IMG/VR virus record: IMGVR_UViG_3300036651_000069
Span: 1 to 30,835 of that record
Origin: a virus
Direction: 5' to 3' (one strand)
Length of the DNA: 30,835 nt
Shown: positions 6,601 to 11,739 of the stretch, one piece after another
Position numbering within the stretch: position 1 is the stretch's first letter
Layout: each line of letters opens with the position of its first letter
Position numbers and translations under genes: made by a program
Notes under the pieces: generated by a model
What the model saw: only the letters and a program-made list of their open reading frames with translations
Database searches by the model: none
What the model was told of the DNA's origin: nothing

Positions 6601-8364
6601 AAGGTACCCGAAGGGTACGATGACCTGACCGCTATGTGGGAGTGGATGGAACGCCAGCACACGCTGGCGTTGGACCTTGAGACTACAGGTCTTGACATCT
6701 ACTCGGAAGACTTCCGCATCCGGCTGGTCGTGTTGGGTACGCCCACAGAGGCGTACGTGTATGACTACGAGACGATGCCCTTCTGGGCAAACGATCTGTT
6801 CCTTAGACTAGACAGCAAGCGTCTGATCATGCACAACGGCTTCGGGTTTGACATCCCGGCCCTAGCCAAGGTGTTCCCAGCACACAGCATCGAGCGTCTG
6901 TCTGCACAGACGCGGGACACTAAGATCATAGCACATCAGCTCGATCCGCGTGGTCGTGATGAAGGTGGCATCGGGCAGGCTCTAGAGGATCTTCTGGCAC
7001 ACTACGTGCCAGACTGTCACAAGCTGAAGAAGGAACTCACAGATGAGTACGCCAGACTGCGACGAGAGAAGCTCCTCCCGAAGGGAGCCACTGCCAAGAC
7101 TTCGGACATGTACCGATGGATGCCAATTGACAACGAACTCTTCCTCATCTACGCGGGAACAGACGCCATCGGAACAGCCCGACTCTTCAAGGCCCTCCAG
7201 AAGCAAGTAGATGTCAACAGTGAGTTGACAAGGAACGATCACAAGGTTGCTATGATCGCATCCTTGATGGATGCCAAGGGCTTCCTACTGGACCAGGAAT
7301 ATACACAGAATTTGGCTGATGCCCTCTTCGAAGAGGAGGAGCGTCAGAAGGATATCGCGTGGGAGTATGGCCTGGAGAACATCAACTCCCCTGATCAGGT
7401 GTATCAGGCGCTTATCAAGCGCGGTATTCAGATCACGGACATTACAGCCAAGGGCAACCCGAAGGTTGACAAGAACCTGTTCGCGGCCCATATGGATGAC
7501 CCGCTGGTAGTGGCTATCGTAGAGGGAAAGAAGGCAGGGAAGTGGCGGAAGACGTGGGTGGAGAAGTTCCTCAACAGCATGGACTCATCTGGTCGAGTCC
7601 ATCCCTCCACGAATACCTTGCGTGCTCGAACTGCACGCTTCTCCATTTCAGGAATTCCAGCACAGACACTACCCAGTTCGGACTCCCTTGTTCGCTCATG
7701 CTTTGCGGCAGACACTTCCGAGCGTATCGTAGGAGTGGACTACTCCAATCAGGAGCTGCGGTTCGCCGCAGCTAAGGCACCTGATGCCCGTATGATCCAA
7801 GCGTTCCGTAACGGTGAGAACCTTCACATGATCACCGCTGCTGTTGCCTTTCCGGGGCAGGACGTGTCAAAGGGTACAGAGCCATACGCTCTGGGTAAGA
7901 TGGGTAACTTCGCTGTCGGTTACGGTGCCGGTGTTTCGGGGCTGGTTCGGCAGGGTATGACAAGGGAGCAGGCCGTTGCTGTCCGCAACGGTATCAAGAG
8001 TGCGTACAAGGGCATGAGTGCCCTCTCTGACAGGCTTCAGGCAGAGGCCAAGAGGAACGGGTACATCACTACGTGGACGGGCCGTAGGCTACCTGTGGAC
8101 GAAGGCCATGAGTACGCGGCCTTCAACTACTACATCCAGTCAGGTTGCCGAGACTTGACAGCCCATGCTATGATTAGGTTGTACGACGCTGGATACGTGG
8201 AGCACATGCGGCTTCCCATCCACGATGAGATCTTGTTCTCGCTCCCTGAGGACTTGACAGACGTGCCTGAGGTTGTTAGACTGATGAGTACAAGGGTTGG
8301 TCCACTGGACATCCCGGCTGAGGCCAAGGTTGGATCTAGGAGTTGGGGCTCTCTCTATGAGTAG
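6574..8364 (+). CDS. Family-A DNA polymerase with 3'-5' exonuclease
   Basis: 596 residues, the phage replicative polymerase. The exonuclease domain has LALDLETTGLD (D34, E36), HNGFGFD (about 91-97) and YAGTDAIGT (about 190). In the polymerase domain, motif A is VDYSNQELR (about 388-396), motif B is KMGNFAVGYG (about 438-447), and motif C is LPIHDEIL (about 548-555) with the catalytic HDE. No 5' nuclease domain is present, as in T7-type enzymes. The TTG start at 6574 has AGGGAG 6 nt upstream. It is divergently transcribed from its helicase, primase and nuclease partners, from its own promoter. Confidence 0.95.
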   Translation: MRVLAGGSIKVPEGYDDLTAMWEWMERQHTLALDLETTGLDIYSEDFRIRLVVLGTPTEAYVYDYETMPFWANDLFLRLDSKRLIMHNGFGFDIPALAKVFPAHSIERLSAQTRDTKIIAHQLDPRGRDEGGIGQALEDLLAHYVPDCHKLKKELTDEYARLRREKLLPKGATAKTSDMYRWMPIDNELFLIYAGTDAIGTARLFKALQKQVDVNSELTRNDHKVAMIASLMDAKGFLLDQEYTQNLADALFEEEERQKDIAWEYGLENINSPDQVYQALIKRGIQITDITAKGNPKVDKNLFAAHMDDPLVVAIVEGKKAGKWRKTWVEKFLNSMDSSGRVHPSTNTLRARTARFSISGIPAQTLPSSDSLVRSCFAADTSERIVGVDYSNQELRFAAAKAPDARMIQAFRNGENLHMITAAVAFPGQDVSKGTEPYALGKMGNFAVGYGAGVSGLVRQGMTREQAVAVRNGIKSAYKGMSALSDRLQAEAKRNGYITTWTGRRLPVDEGHEYAAFNYYIQSGCRDLTAHAMIRLYDAGYVEHMRLPIHDEILFSLPEDLTDVPEVVRLMSTRVGPLDIPAEAKVGSRSWGSLYE

Positions 8365-8527
8365 AGACACACATCGCTTGAGTCAGTATCTTCCCACTGC
8401 GGAAGAGTATCCGGAGGACAAGACTACCAAGGGCGAGGTTATCGCCCAAGGTACCGACTCTGCTCTGATCCGCACCAAGAGCGGAGAGCTCATCCTTACG
8501 GATGCCAAGGGCAAGCGTCGAGACTAA
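8357..8527 (+). CDS. Small hypothetical protein downstream of polymerase
   Basis: 56 residues from ATG 8357, overlapping the polymerase stop by 8 nt, so it is probably coupled to it. The sequence is charged (MSRDTHRLSQYL ...), with a central beta segment (GEVIAQGTDSALIRTKSGELILTD) that looks like a small KOW/SH3-like hairpin, and a basic end (KGKRRD). Function unknown. Confidence 0.6.
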   Translation: MSRDTHRLSQYLPTAEEYPEDKTTKGEVIAQGTDSALIRTKSGELILTDAKGKRRD

Positions 8528-8534
8528 AAGCGGC

Positions 8535-8563
8535 TTGACAGGTTAAACAGAGTGTGGTATAGT
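8535..8563 (+). promoter_or_regulatory. Strong sigma70-like promoter for tRNA array
   Basis: Consensus TTGACA (8535-8540), an optimal 17-nt spacer, and TATAGT (8558-8563). This is the best promoter seen in the window. It lies directly upstream of the tRNA cluster, with the start predicted near 8570, at the foot of a stem-loop. Confidence 0.8.
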
Positions 8564-8569
8564 TAGATC

Positions 8570-8624
8570 ATCACTGCTACCGGGGGAAGGACGGTACAGG
8601 CTGCTTAGTGGTCAGCCCAGTGAT
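8570..8624 (+). other. Leader stem-loop before first tRNA
   Basis: ATCACTG (8570-8576) pairs with CAGTGAT (8618-8624). An inner GCTG/CAGC hairpin is possible. It begins at the predicted transcription start, so it may protect the 5' end or mark processing of the tRNA precursor. Confidence 0.45.
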
Positions 8625-8628
8625 GCAC

Positions 8629-8704
8629 AGCGAAGTGGACTGGAGGTAGGTTCCAGCGCGGCCCCATAAGCCGTACGACGTGGGTTCGAATCCCACCTTC
8701 GCCA
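8629..8704 (+). tRNA. tRNA with CAT anticodon (Met, initiator Met or Ile2)
   Basis: The T-arm is canonical (GTGGG-TTCGAAT-CCCAC) and the anticodon stem GCGGC/GCCGT closes the loop CCCATAA, giving CAT at 8665-8667. GCGAAG pairs with CTTCGC in the acceptor, while the outermost pair is A-C; unpaired ends at 1-72 are typical of initiators. The D-arm CTGG/CCAG sits two bases further in than usual. Position 33 is C rather than the near-universal U. The amino acid cannot be fixed from the anticodon alone. Confidence 0.65.
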
Positions 8705-8764
8705 CGAAGTCACCATCTGATAGCTACTACTATCATTCCGTCCTGGGAAACAGATGGTGGCCTT
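8705..8764 (+). other. Intergenic hairpin region
   Basis: ACCATCTG (about 8711-8718) pairs with CAGATGGT near 8751-8758. An inner GATAG/CTATC-type hairpin lies within the loop. No T-arm or reading frame is seen; this is likely a spacer structure of the tRNA precursor. Confidence 0.35.
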
Positions 8765-8837
8765 ATCCCTGTAGCTTAGAGGACAAAGCACCCGGCTACG
8801 AACCGGAAGAACGTGGGTTCAACTCCTACCAGGGATA
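8765..8837 (+). tRNA. tRNA-Arg(ACG)
   Basis: Perfect acceptor ATCCCTG/CAGGGAT with discriminator A. The anticodon loop CTACGAA sits on a CCGG/CCGG core stem, and the T-arm is GTGGG-TTCAACT-CCTAC. It would read CGT and, if A34 is deaminated, CGC and CGA. Confidence 0.88.
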
Positions 8838-8847
8838 CTAAGGGACT

Positions 8848-8892
8848 ATAGGGTCGCGCCCTATCTCCCTGAAGATAGATCGACGGATCTAT
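8848..8892 (+). other. Two adjacent perfect hairpins between tRNAs
   Basis: ATAGGG-TCGCG-CCCTAT (8848-8864) is followed by ATAGATC-GACG-GATCTAT (8875-8892). Neither has a downstream T-run, so they are more likely RNA-processing or spacer structures than terminators. Confidence 0.45.
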
Positions 8893-8930
8893 TGGGATGT
8901 GACAAGTTCGGAACTAGGTGACGTAAGTAC

Positions 8931-9004
8931 TGGGGCAGACCTAACAACCGTGGCAGCCCTACGAAAGCAGACCCGCATAGTTGGTTCGACTCCAACCCAT
9001 CCAC
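8931..9004 (+). pseudogene. tRNA-like remnant (T-arm only)
   Basis: A perfect T-arm, GTTGG-TTCGACT-CCAAC (8980-8996), lies at the right distance after CTACGAA, the same loop as in tRNA-Arg(ACG). No acceptor, D or anticodon stem can be formed with confidence. It abuts tRNA-Glu directly. It is probably a decayed tRNA, or one of unusual structure that cannot be folded by eye. Confidence 0.3.
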
Positions 9005-9075
9005 GTTGGATTGGTGTAACGGTAGCACGACAGATTCTCAATCTGTCGGCAGGGGTTCAACTCCCCTATCCAATA
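9005..9075 (+). tRNA. tRNA-Glu(CTC)
   Basis: The acceptor GTTGGAT pairs with ATCCAAT (one G-T). The D-stem is GTG/CAC, the anticodon stem is ACAGA/TCTGT around TTCTCAA, and the T-arm is AGGGG-TTCAACT-CCCCT. The anticodon CTC reads GAG. Confidence 0.9.
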
Positions 9076-9077
9076 CT

Positions 9078-9149
9078 CGACTCTTAGCTTAGTAGGGAAA
9101 GCGCCCGGTTGAAGCCCGGGAGTCCTGGGTTCGATCCCTGGAGAGTCGG
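9078..9149 (+). tRNA. tRNA-Phe(GAA)
   Basis: Perfect acceptor CGACTCT/AGAGTCG. The anticodon stem CCCGG/CCGGG carries the loop TTGAAGC. The T-arm CTGGG-TTCGATC-CCTGG has two wobble pairs. It is 2 nt after tRNA-Glu. Confidence 0.9.
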
Positions 9150-9151
9150 CT

Positions 9152-9228
9152 GGCGCTAGTCCTAACCTAGATGGTCCGGGGAGCGTTTGCAAAACGCTTG
9201 GTGAAGGGTTCGATTCCCTCTAGTGCTT
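9152..9228 (+). tRNA. tRNA-Cys(GCA)
   Basis: The acceptor GGCGCTA pairs with TAGTGCT (wobbles included), and the discriminator is T, the expected cysteine identity base. The anticodon stem AGCGT/ACGCT carries TTGCAAA, and the T-loop is TTCGATT. It stands 17 nt upstream of the first cysteine-rich microprotein gene. Confidence 0.9.
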
Positions 9229-9245
9229 CTATACAAGGAGTTTAT

Positions 9246-9353
9246 ATGAGTGCATGGGTATGCCAGTGTGATTGCACCAAGTGCTGCCAGTACGAAAACC
9301 TTGGCAAGGGAGCACACTGCGGTAACGCCCGATGTATCGGGCCACAATATTAG
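9246..9353 (+). CDS. Cysteine-rich microprotein A
   Basis: 35 residues from ATG 9246, behind a perfect AAGGAG with 5-nt spacing, placed between tRNA-Cys and the HNH gene. Seven residues are Cys: C6, C8, C10, C13, C14, C25 and C30, with His24 directly before C25. The core C-x-C-x-C-x2-C ... H-C-x4-C is the same as in the cluster at 11559-12225, so this is a dispersed member of that family. The Cys/His spacing suggests a metal-binding knuckle, or an iron-sulfur or disulfide miniprotein. There is no signal peptide, so it probably acts in the cytoplasm. No known family is recognised. Confidence 0.75.
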   Translation: MSAWVCQCDCTKCCQYENLGKGAHCGNARCIGPQY

Positions 9354-9358
9354 CCTTG

Positions 9359-9376
9359 CTCCTATAACATAACGGC
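9359..9376 (+). repeat. Truncated copy of the tRNA-Lys 5' end
   Basis: CTCCTATAACATAACGGC matches 16 of 18 bases of 9677-9694, the 5' part (acceptor and D-arm) of tRNA-Lys. It lies just upstream of the HNH gene, so the endonuclease gene is bracketed by a direct repeat of tRNA sequence. Confidence 0.7.
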
Positions 9377-9378
9377 GA

Positions 9379-9690
9379 ATGATGCGAAAGAGACAAAGCA
9401 AAGAGTACATGGCCAACTATATGCGCGAACGCTACAAGCGTGATGCCGAGTGGATGCGTCAGTACAAGGTTGAGCAGGGCTGCATGGACTGCGGGTACAA
9501 TGCACACCACGCAGGTCTAGAGTTCGACCACAGGGAGCCCAGAGCTACGCACGGTGGCACAACAGTTGCCAGGCTTATGGGTCAGGGCCTCACCAGAATC
9601 AAGGCCGAGATAGAGAAGTGTGATGTAGTGTGTGGTACCTGTCATGGTATTCGCACTTGGAATAGAAAGCAGCAAACTCCTATAACTTAA
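9379..9690 (+). CDS. HNH homing endonuclease inserted at tRNA-Lys
   Basis: 103 residues. The N-terminus is basic and helical (KRQSKEYMANYMRERYK). CMDCGYNAHHAGLEFDHREP supplies the first zinc knuckle and the HNH strand (His in FDH), and the second knuckle is CDVVCGTCHGIRTWNR. The layout is typical of free-standing phage HNH enzymes. The coding sequence runs into the tRNA-Lys gene: the stop TAA is 9688-9690, inside the D-arm. A broken copy of the same tRNA 5' end lies upstream, which indicates insertion into the tRNA gene with its 5' end rebuilt. ATG 9379 and 9382 are both possible starts. Confidence 0.88.
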   Translation: MMRKRQSKEYMANYMRERYKRDAEWMRQYKVEQGCMDCGYNAHHAGLEFDHREPRATHGGTTVARLMGQGLTRIKAEIEKCDVVCGTCHGIRTWNRKQQTPIT

Positions 9691-9747
9691 AGGCCAAAGT
9701 ACCAGGCTCTTACCCTGGGAATCAGTGTTCGATTCACTGTGGGAGTA
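9676..9747 (+). tRNA. tRNA-Lys(CTT)
   Basis: The acceptor ACTCCTA pairs with TGGGAGT, the anticodon stem CCAGG/CCTGG carries CTCTTAC, and the T-arm is CAGTG-TTCGATT-CACTG, with discriminator A. Its first 15 bases also encode the end of the HNH protein. Confidence 0.9.
9677..9694 (+). repeat. Intact partner of the HNH-flanking direct repeat
   Basis: CTCCTATAACTTAAAGGC within tRNA-Lys. The matching truncated copy is at 9359-9376. Confidence 0.7.
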
Positions 9748-9852
9748 CGCGAGGGTAGCTCCCTCTGGCACACAGCTTAGAAAGCTAGGTTCAACTCCTG
9801 ACTATATTCTGCAAAGAGTACTGTTGGCCGGACCGGAGTCCGGGTGTGTCAA
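9748..9852 (+). other. tRNA spacer with hairpins and a T-arm-like relic
   Basis: GAGGG-TAGCT-CCCTC (9751-9765) and CCGGAC-CGGA-GTCCGG (9828-9843) are perfect hairpins. Between them, TAGGTTCAACTCCTG looks like a decayed T-arm, but no complete tRNA can be folded. No reading frame is convincing. Confidence 0.4.
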
Positions 9853-9923
9853 GCTCGGTTCGTCTAATGGTAGGGCTTCTGGCCTACACCCAGAAAGCGG
9901 GAGTTCGATTCTCTCACCGAGTA
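9853..9923 (+). tRNA. tRNA-Val(TAC), with C at position 33
   Basis: The acceptor GCTCGGT pairs with ACCGAGT, with discriminator A. The anticodon stem TCTGG/CCAGA carries the loop CCTACAC, giving TAC. The T-arm is GGGAG-TTCGATT-CTCTC. Position 33 is C instead of the near-universal U. Confidence 0.85.
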
Positions 9924-10009
9924 CGAAGACAAAACTTCACTCTGTTGAAAAGTCTTGGTCAAAAATAAGGAACAGAGTCGAACAGGGGATCGCGATAGGA
10001 TCCCCACCT

Positions 10010-10081
10010 GCCCTAGTGGTCTAATGGCGATGACATCTGACTTCCAATCAGATGACGCGGGTTCGATTCCTGCCTGGGGTA
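10010..10081 (+). tRNA. tRNA-Gly(TCC)
   Basis: The acceptor GCCCTAG pairs with CTGGGGT, the D-stem is GTC/GAC, the anticodon stem TCTGA/TCAGA carries CTTCCAA, and the T-arm is GCGGG-TTCGATT-CCTGC. It reads GGA. Confidence 0.9.
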
Positions 10082-10164
10082 CGCTCTTACGGATATACCG
10101 TAAACACCTAGCGGTGACGGCTCGCCTCGACAGTGGTGACCCAATGGTAAGGGTAACTGTCAAT
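10082..10164 (+). other. tRNA spacer with hairpins
   Basis: TTACGG-ATATA-CCGTAA (10087-10103) is a perfect hairpin. A second, GACAGT ... ACTGTC, closes near 10131-10160. No gene is seen. Confidence 0.4.
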
Positions 10165-10247
10165 GGATTGGTGGCAGAGTGGTAATGCAGCAGCCTGCTA
10201 AGCTGTAGTGTCTTCGGACACCGTAGGTTCGAATCCTACCCTTTCCG
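10165..10247 (+). tRNA. tRNA-Ser(GCT)
   Basis: Class II tRNA with a long variable arm (GTGTC-TTCG-GACAC). The anticodon stem GCAGC/GCTGT carries CTGCTAA, the T-arm is GTAGG-TTCGAAT-CCTAC, and the discriminator is G as expected for serine. The acceptor GGATTGG/CCTTTCC has two T-T mismatches at pairs 4 and 5. Confidence 0.88.
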
Positions 10248-10289
10248 CGCCGAGGTTGCCAGATCCTTCTGTGAAGAAAACTGGCGAAT

Positions 10290-10370
10290 GGATTGCAGGC
10301 CAATGGTGGCAAACTGTCTAGAAAACAGTCGCGGGTAACACCGTACAGGGTTCGATTCCTTGGCTTTCCG
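10290..10370 (+). tRNA. tRNA-Ser(AGA)
   Basis: Class II, with anticodon stem ACTGT/ACAGT around CTAGAAA, D-stem GCC/GGC, long variable arm, T-loop TTCGATT and discriminator G. The acceptor GGATTGC/GCTTTCC shows the same two T-T mismatches as tRNA-Ser(GCT), suggesting that the two genes arose by duplication. Confidence 0.88.
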
Positions 10371-10459
10371 CACAGCGGCAAGGTCTCCGTTACGTCGGAG
10401 ATAAAGGCATGCATAGAAAATCGGGTAGCCAACGGGTCCGGTGCCTTGATCCGCTTTAA

Positions 10460-10532
10460 GCTGTTCTGGCGTAATGGATAGCGCAATCGTTTCCTAAACG
10501 ATCCGGTTCCGGTTCGAATCCGGAGGACAGCA
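10460..10532 (+). tRNA. tRNA-Arg(CCT)
   Basis: The acceptor GCTGTTC pairs with GGACAGC, the D-stem is GCG/CGC, the anticodon stem ATCGT/ACGAT carries TTCCTAA, and the T-arm is TCCGG-TTCGAAT-CCGGA. It reads AGG, a rare codon in high-GC actinobacteria. Confidence 0.9.
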
Positions 10533-10536
10533 CCAA

Positions 10537-10611
10537 GCTCCTGTAGCCCAACGGGTAGGAGGCGCCTGCCTTAGAAGCAGGACAGTGTCAGTTCGAATCT
10601 GACCAGGAGTA
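10537..10611 (+). tRNA. tRNA-Leu(TAG) with short variable arm
   Basis: The acceptor GCTCCTG pairs with CAGGAGT, the D-stem is GCC/GGC, the anticodon stem CCTGC/GCAGG carries CTTAGAA, and the T-arm is GTCAG-TTCGAAT-CTGAC. The anticodon TAG reads the leucine codon CTA; it is not an amber suppressor. The variable region is only 5 nt, whereas bacterial tRNA-Leu normally has a long arm. Confidence 0.85.
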
Positions 10612-10704
10612 CAATGGCTGTACGGGATAACACGCCAGTGTCCCAAGGGTGATCACACCCACGGGAGACAAATTCAACCCGTAAAACCAGGCCTAGCCTG
10701 GTGA
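10612..10704 (+). other. tRNA spacer with strong hairpin
   Basis: ACCAGGC-CTA-GCCTGGT (10686-10702) is a perfect 7-bp stem. Upstream, TACGGG (about 10620) can pair with CCCGTA (about 10678) and GGGT with ACCC, giving a vaguely tRNA-like outline without a canonical T-loop. It may be a decayed tRNA. Confidence 0.35.
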
Positions 10705-10778
10705 CAGGATGTGGGAAAGCTTAGTAATCCGCTCGCCTTGGAAGCGAGAGAACGCAGGTGCGAATCCTGCCATCCTGA
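10705..10778 (+). tRNA. tRNA-Pro(TGG)
   Basis: Perfect acceptor CAGGATG/CATCCTG, D-stem GGA/TCC, anticodon stem CTCGC/GCGAG around CTTGGAA, and T-arm GCAGG/CCTGC. The T-loop is TGCGAAT, so position 55 is G rather than U. Confidence 0.88.
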
Positions 10779-10779
10779 C

Positions 10780-10851
10780 TAGTCCTTGGTATAACGGCTA
10801 TTATACTCGGCTCCAACCCGAGTGATGTGGGTTCGATTCCTACAGGACTTG
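10780..10851 (+). tRNA. tRNA-Trp(CCA)
   Basis: The acceptor TAGTCCT pairs with AGGACTT except at the outermost T-T. The anticodon stem CTCGG/CCGAG carries CTCCAAC, the T-arm is GTGGG-TTCGATT-CCTAC, and the discriminator G is usual for tryptophan. Confidence 0.88.
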
Positions 10852-10857
10852 CTTCAA

Positions 10858-10930
10858 TGGCGTATAGCTTAACTGGTAAAGCGAGAGATTGTTAATCTCT
10901 AAGATGCAGGTTCGAATCCTGCTATGTCAG
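10858..10930 (+). tRNA. tRNA-Asn(GTT)
   Basis: The acceptor TGGCGTA pairs with TATGTCA using two wobbles. The D-stem is GCTT/AAGC, the anticodon stem AGAGA/TCTCT carries TTGTTAA, the T-arm is GCAGG-TTCGAAT-CCTGC, and the discriminator is G. Confidence 0.9.
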
Positions 10931-10935
10931 CTCAA

Positions 10936-11007
10936 CGGGCGTTAGCTTAACGGTAGAGCACCACTCTGTCAAGGTGGTAGGAGCGGGTTCGAATCCCGTA
11001 CGTCTGA
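10936..11007 (+). tRNA. tRNA-Asp(GTC)
   Basis: The acceptor CGGGCGT pairs with ACGTCTG with wobbles. The anticodon stem CCACT/GGTGG carries CTGTCAA and the T-arm is GCGGG-TTCGAAT-CCCGT. The discriminator is A, where aspartate usually has G. Confidence 0.88.
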
Positions 11008-11012
11008 CTCTG

Positions 11013-11027
11013 CTCACCTTTGGTGAG
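11013..11027 (+). other. Perfect hairpin between tRNA-Asp and tRNA-Gln
   Basis: CTCACC-TTT-GGTGAG. There is no T-run, so it is probably a spacer or processing structure. Confidence 0.45.
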
Positions 11028-11031
11028 TTGT

Positions 11032-11103
11032 TCCCTGTTGGTGTAACCGGCAGCATAGATGGCTCTGAACCATCTGGTCGAGGTTCGAATCCTCGGTAGG
11101 GAG
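11032..11103 (+). tRNA. tRNA-Gln(CTG)
   Basis: The acceptor TCCCTGT pairs with GTAGGGA, the anticodon stem GATGG/CCATC carries CTCTGAA, the T-arm is CGAGG-TTCGAAT-CCTCG, and the discriminator is G. Confidence 0.9.
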
Positions 11104-11108
11104 CACAA

Positions 11109-11184
11109 CGCGTGGGTCCTGGGAGACATGAGAGGCTGTAACCCTTTCGCTTCGGCTTGCTAGGTTCGATTCCTAGACACGTGA
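11109..11184 (+). tRNA. tRNA-Tyr(GTA)
   Basis: The acceptor CGCGTGG pairs with ACACGTG except at pair 7. The anticodon stem AGAGG/CCTTT carries CTGTAAC, a class II variable arm with a TTCG-capped hairpin follows, and the T-arm is CTAGG-TTCGATT-CCTAG. Bacterial tRNA-Tyr is class II, as here. Confidence 0.82.
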
Positions 11185-11189
11185 CGCTA

Positions 11190-11263
11190 GCTGTAGTGTG
11201 CCAAATGGTAGAGCAGCCAGATTCAAAATCTGGCGGTTGCAAGTTCGAATCTTGCCTATAGCA
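11190..11263 (+). tRNA. tRNA-Leu(CAA) with short variable arm
   Basis: The acceptor GCTGTAG pairs with CTATAGC, the anticodon stem CCAGA/TCTGG carries TTCAAAA, the T-arm is GCAAG-TTCGAAT-CTTGC, and the discriminator is A. The variable region is 5 nt (CGGTT), not the long arm expected of leucine tRNAs. Confidence 0.85.
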
Positions 11264-11265
11264 CT

Positions 11266-11336
11266 GTGGTCGTAGCTCAATGGCAGAGCTCTTGACTGTG
11301 ACTCAAGAGGTCCGGGTTCAACTCCCGGCGATCACC
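11266..11336 (+). tRNA. tRNA-His(GTG)
   Basis: The acceptor GTGGTCG pairs with CGATCAC, the anticodon stem CTTGA/TCAAG carries CTGTGAC, and the T-arm is CCGGG-TTCAACT-CCCGG. The discriminator C fits histidine. Confidence 0.92.
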
Positions 11337-11338
11337 CC

Positions 11339-11412
11339 TGGGACGTAGCTCAGCTGGTTAGAGCACTCGTCTGATACACGAGAGATCGTGGGTTCAAGTC
11401 CCACCGTTCCGA
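11339..11412 (+). tRNA. tRNA-Ile(GAT)
   Basis: The acceptor TGGGACG pairs with CGTTCCG (wobbles at 1 and 4), the D-arm is GCTC/GAGC, the anticodon stem CTCGT/ACGAG carries CTGATAC, and the T-arm is GTGGG-TTCAAGT-CCCAC. Confidence 0.92.
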
Positions 11413-11455
11413 CTAGGGCCTGCGGAGAGCCTTGGTAGCTCCTAAATCTCAGCAT

Positions 11456-11526
11456 GCCCTGTTAGCTCAATGGTAGAGCAGCTGTCTTGTAAACAGTAGA
11501 CCGGAGTTCGATTCTTCGATGGGGAT
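11456..11526 (+). tRNA. tRNA-Thr(TGT)
   Basis: The acceptor GCCCTGT pairs with ATGGGGA except at the first pair (G-A). The D-arm is GCTC/GAGC, the anticodon stem GCTGT/ACAGT carries CTTGTAA, and the T-arm is CGGAG-TTCGATT-CTTCG. It is the last tRNA of the array, 32 nt before the microprotein cluster. Confidence 0.88.
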
Positions 11527-11558
11527 CCAAGGAAAGAAAAGCTATTAACAGGAGCGAC

Positions 11559-11693
11559 ATGGGAGAGTCTGGTTGCACATGCTCATGCAGCTTGTGTAGT
11601 TCATTCATGAAGCACTGCTGGGATGCATCGAAGGGATGCTACAATGTTGGTTTCAGTTGGTGGTCCGTGCAACTGTTCCTGTTCGGGATGTAG
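11559..11693 (+). CDS. Cysteine-rich microprotein B
   Basis: 44 residues from ATG 11559, with GGAG 4 nt upstream. It carries the family core C6-x-C8-x-C10-x2-C13-x5-H19-C20-x6-C27. After C27 the frame continues for 17 residues rich in aromatic and hydrophobic residues, overlapping the start of microprotein C. It begins the microprotein cluster directly after tRNA-Thr and is probably co-transcribed with the tRNA array. The function is unknown; the Cys/His pattern suggests metal binding. Confidence 0.7.
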   Translation: MGESGCTCSCSLCSSFMKHCWDASKGCYNVGFSWWSVQLFLFGM

Positions 11694-11739
11694 TGGCGGT
11701 ATTCATTGCCGCCGTAGGCGTTGGGGATGCGAGGACTAA
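11644..11739 (+). CDS. Cysteine-rich microprotein C
   Basis: 31 residues from ATG 11644, with AAGGGA about 7 nt upstream inside gene B. The core is C9-x-C11-x-C13-x2-C16-x4-H21-C22-x6-C29, with four arginines between C22 and W27. Its stop TAA overlaps the ATG of microprotein D (TAATG). The spacing after C16 is the same as in D (x4-H-C-x6-C), which is strong evidence that the two are paralogues and not chance frames. Confidence 0.75.
   Translation: MLVSVGGPCNCSCSGCSGGIHCRRRRWGCED

Noticed and set aside
9725-10486. Several open frames across the tRNA genes
   Set aside because: They run through complete tRNA genes on either strand and show no start signals or protein-like composition.
10537-10611. 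Amber suppressor tRNA and stop-codon reassignment
   Set aside because: The anticodon in the gene is TAG, which reads CTA (Leu). A suppressor of UAG would need CTA as anticodon. No gene here needs UAG read-through.
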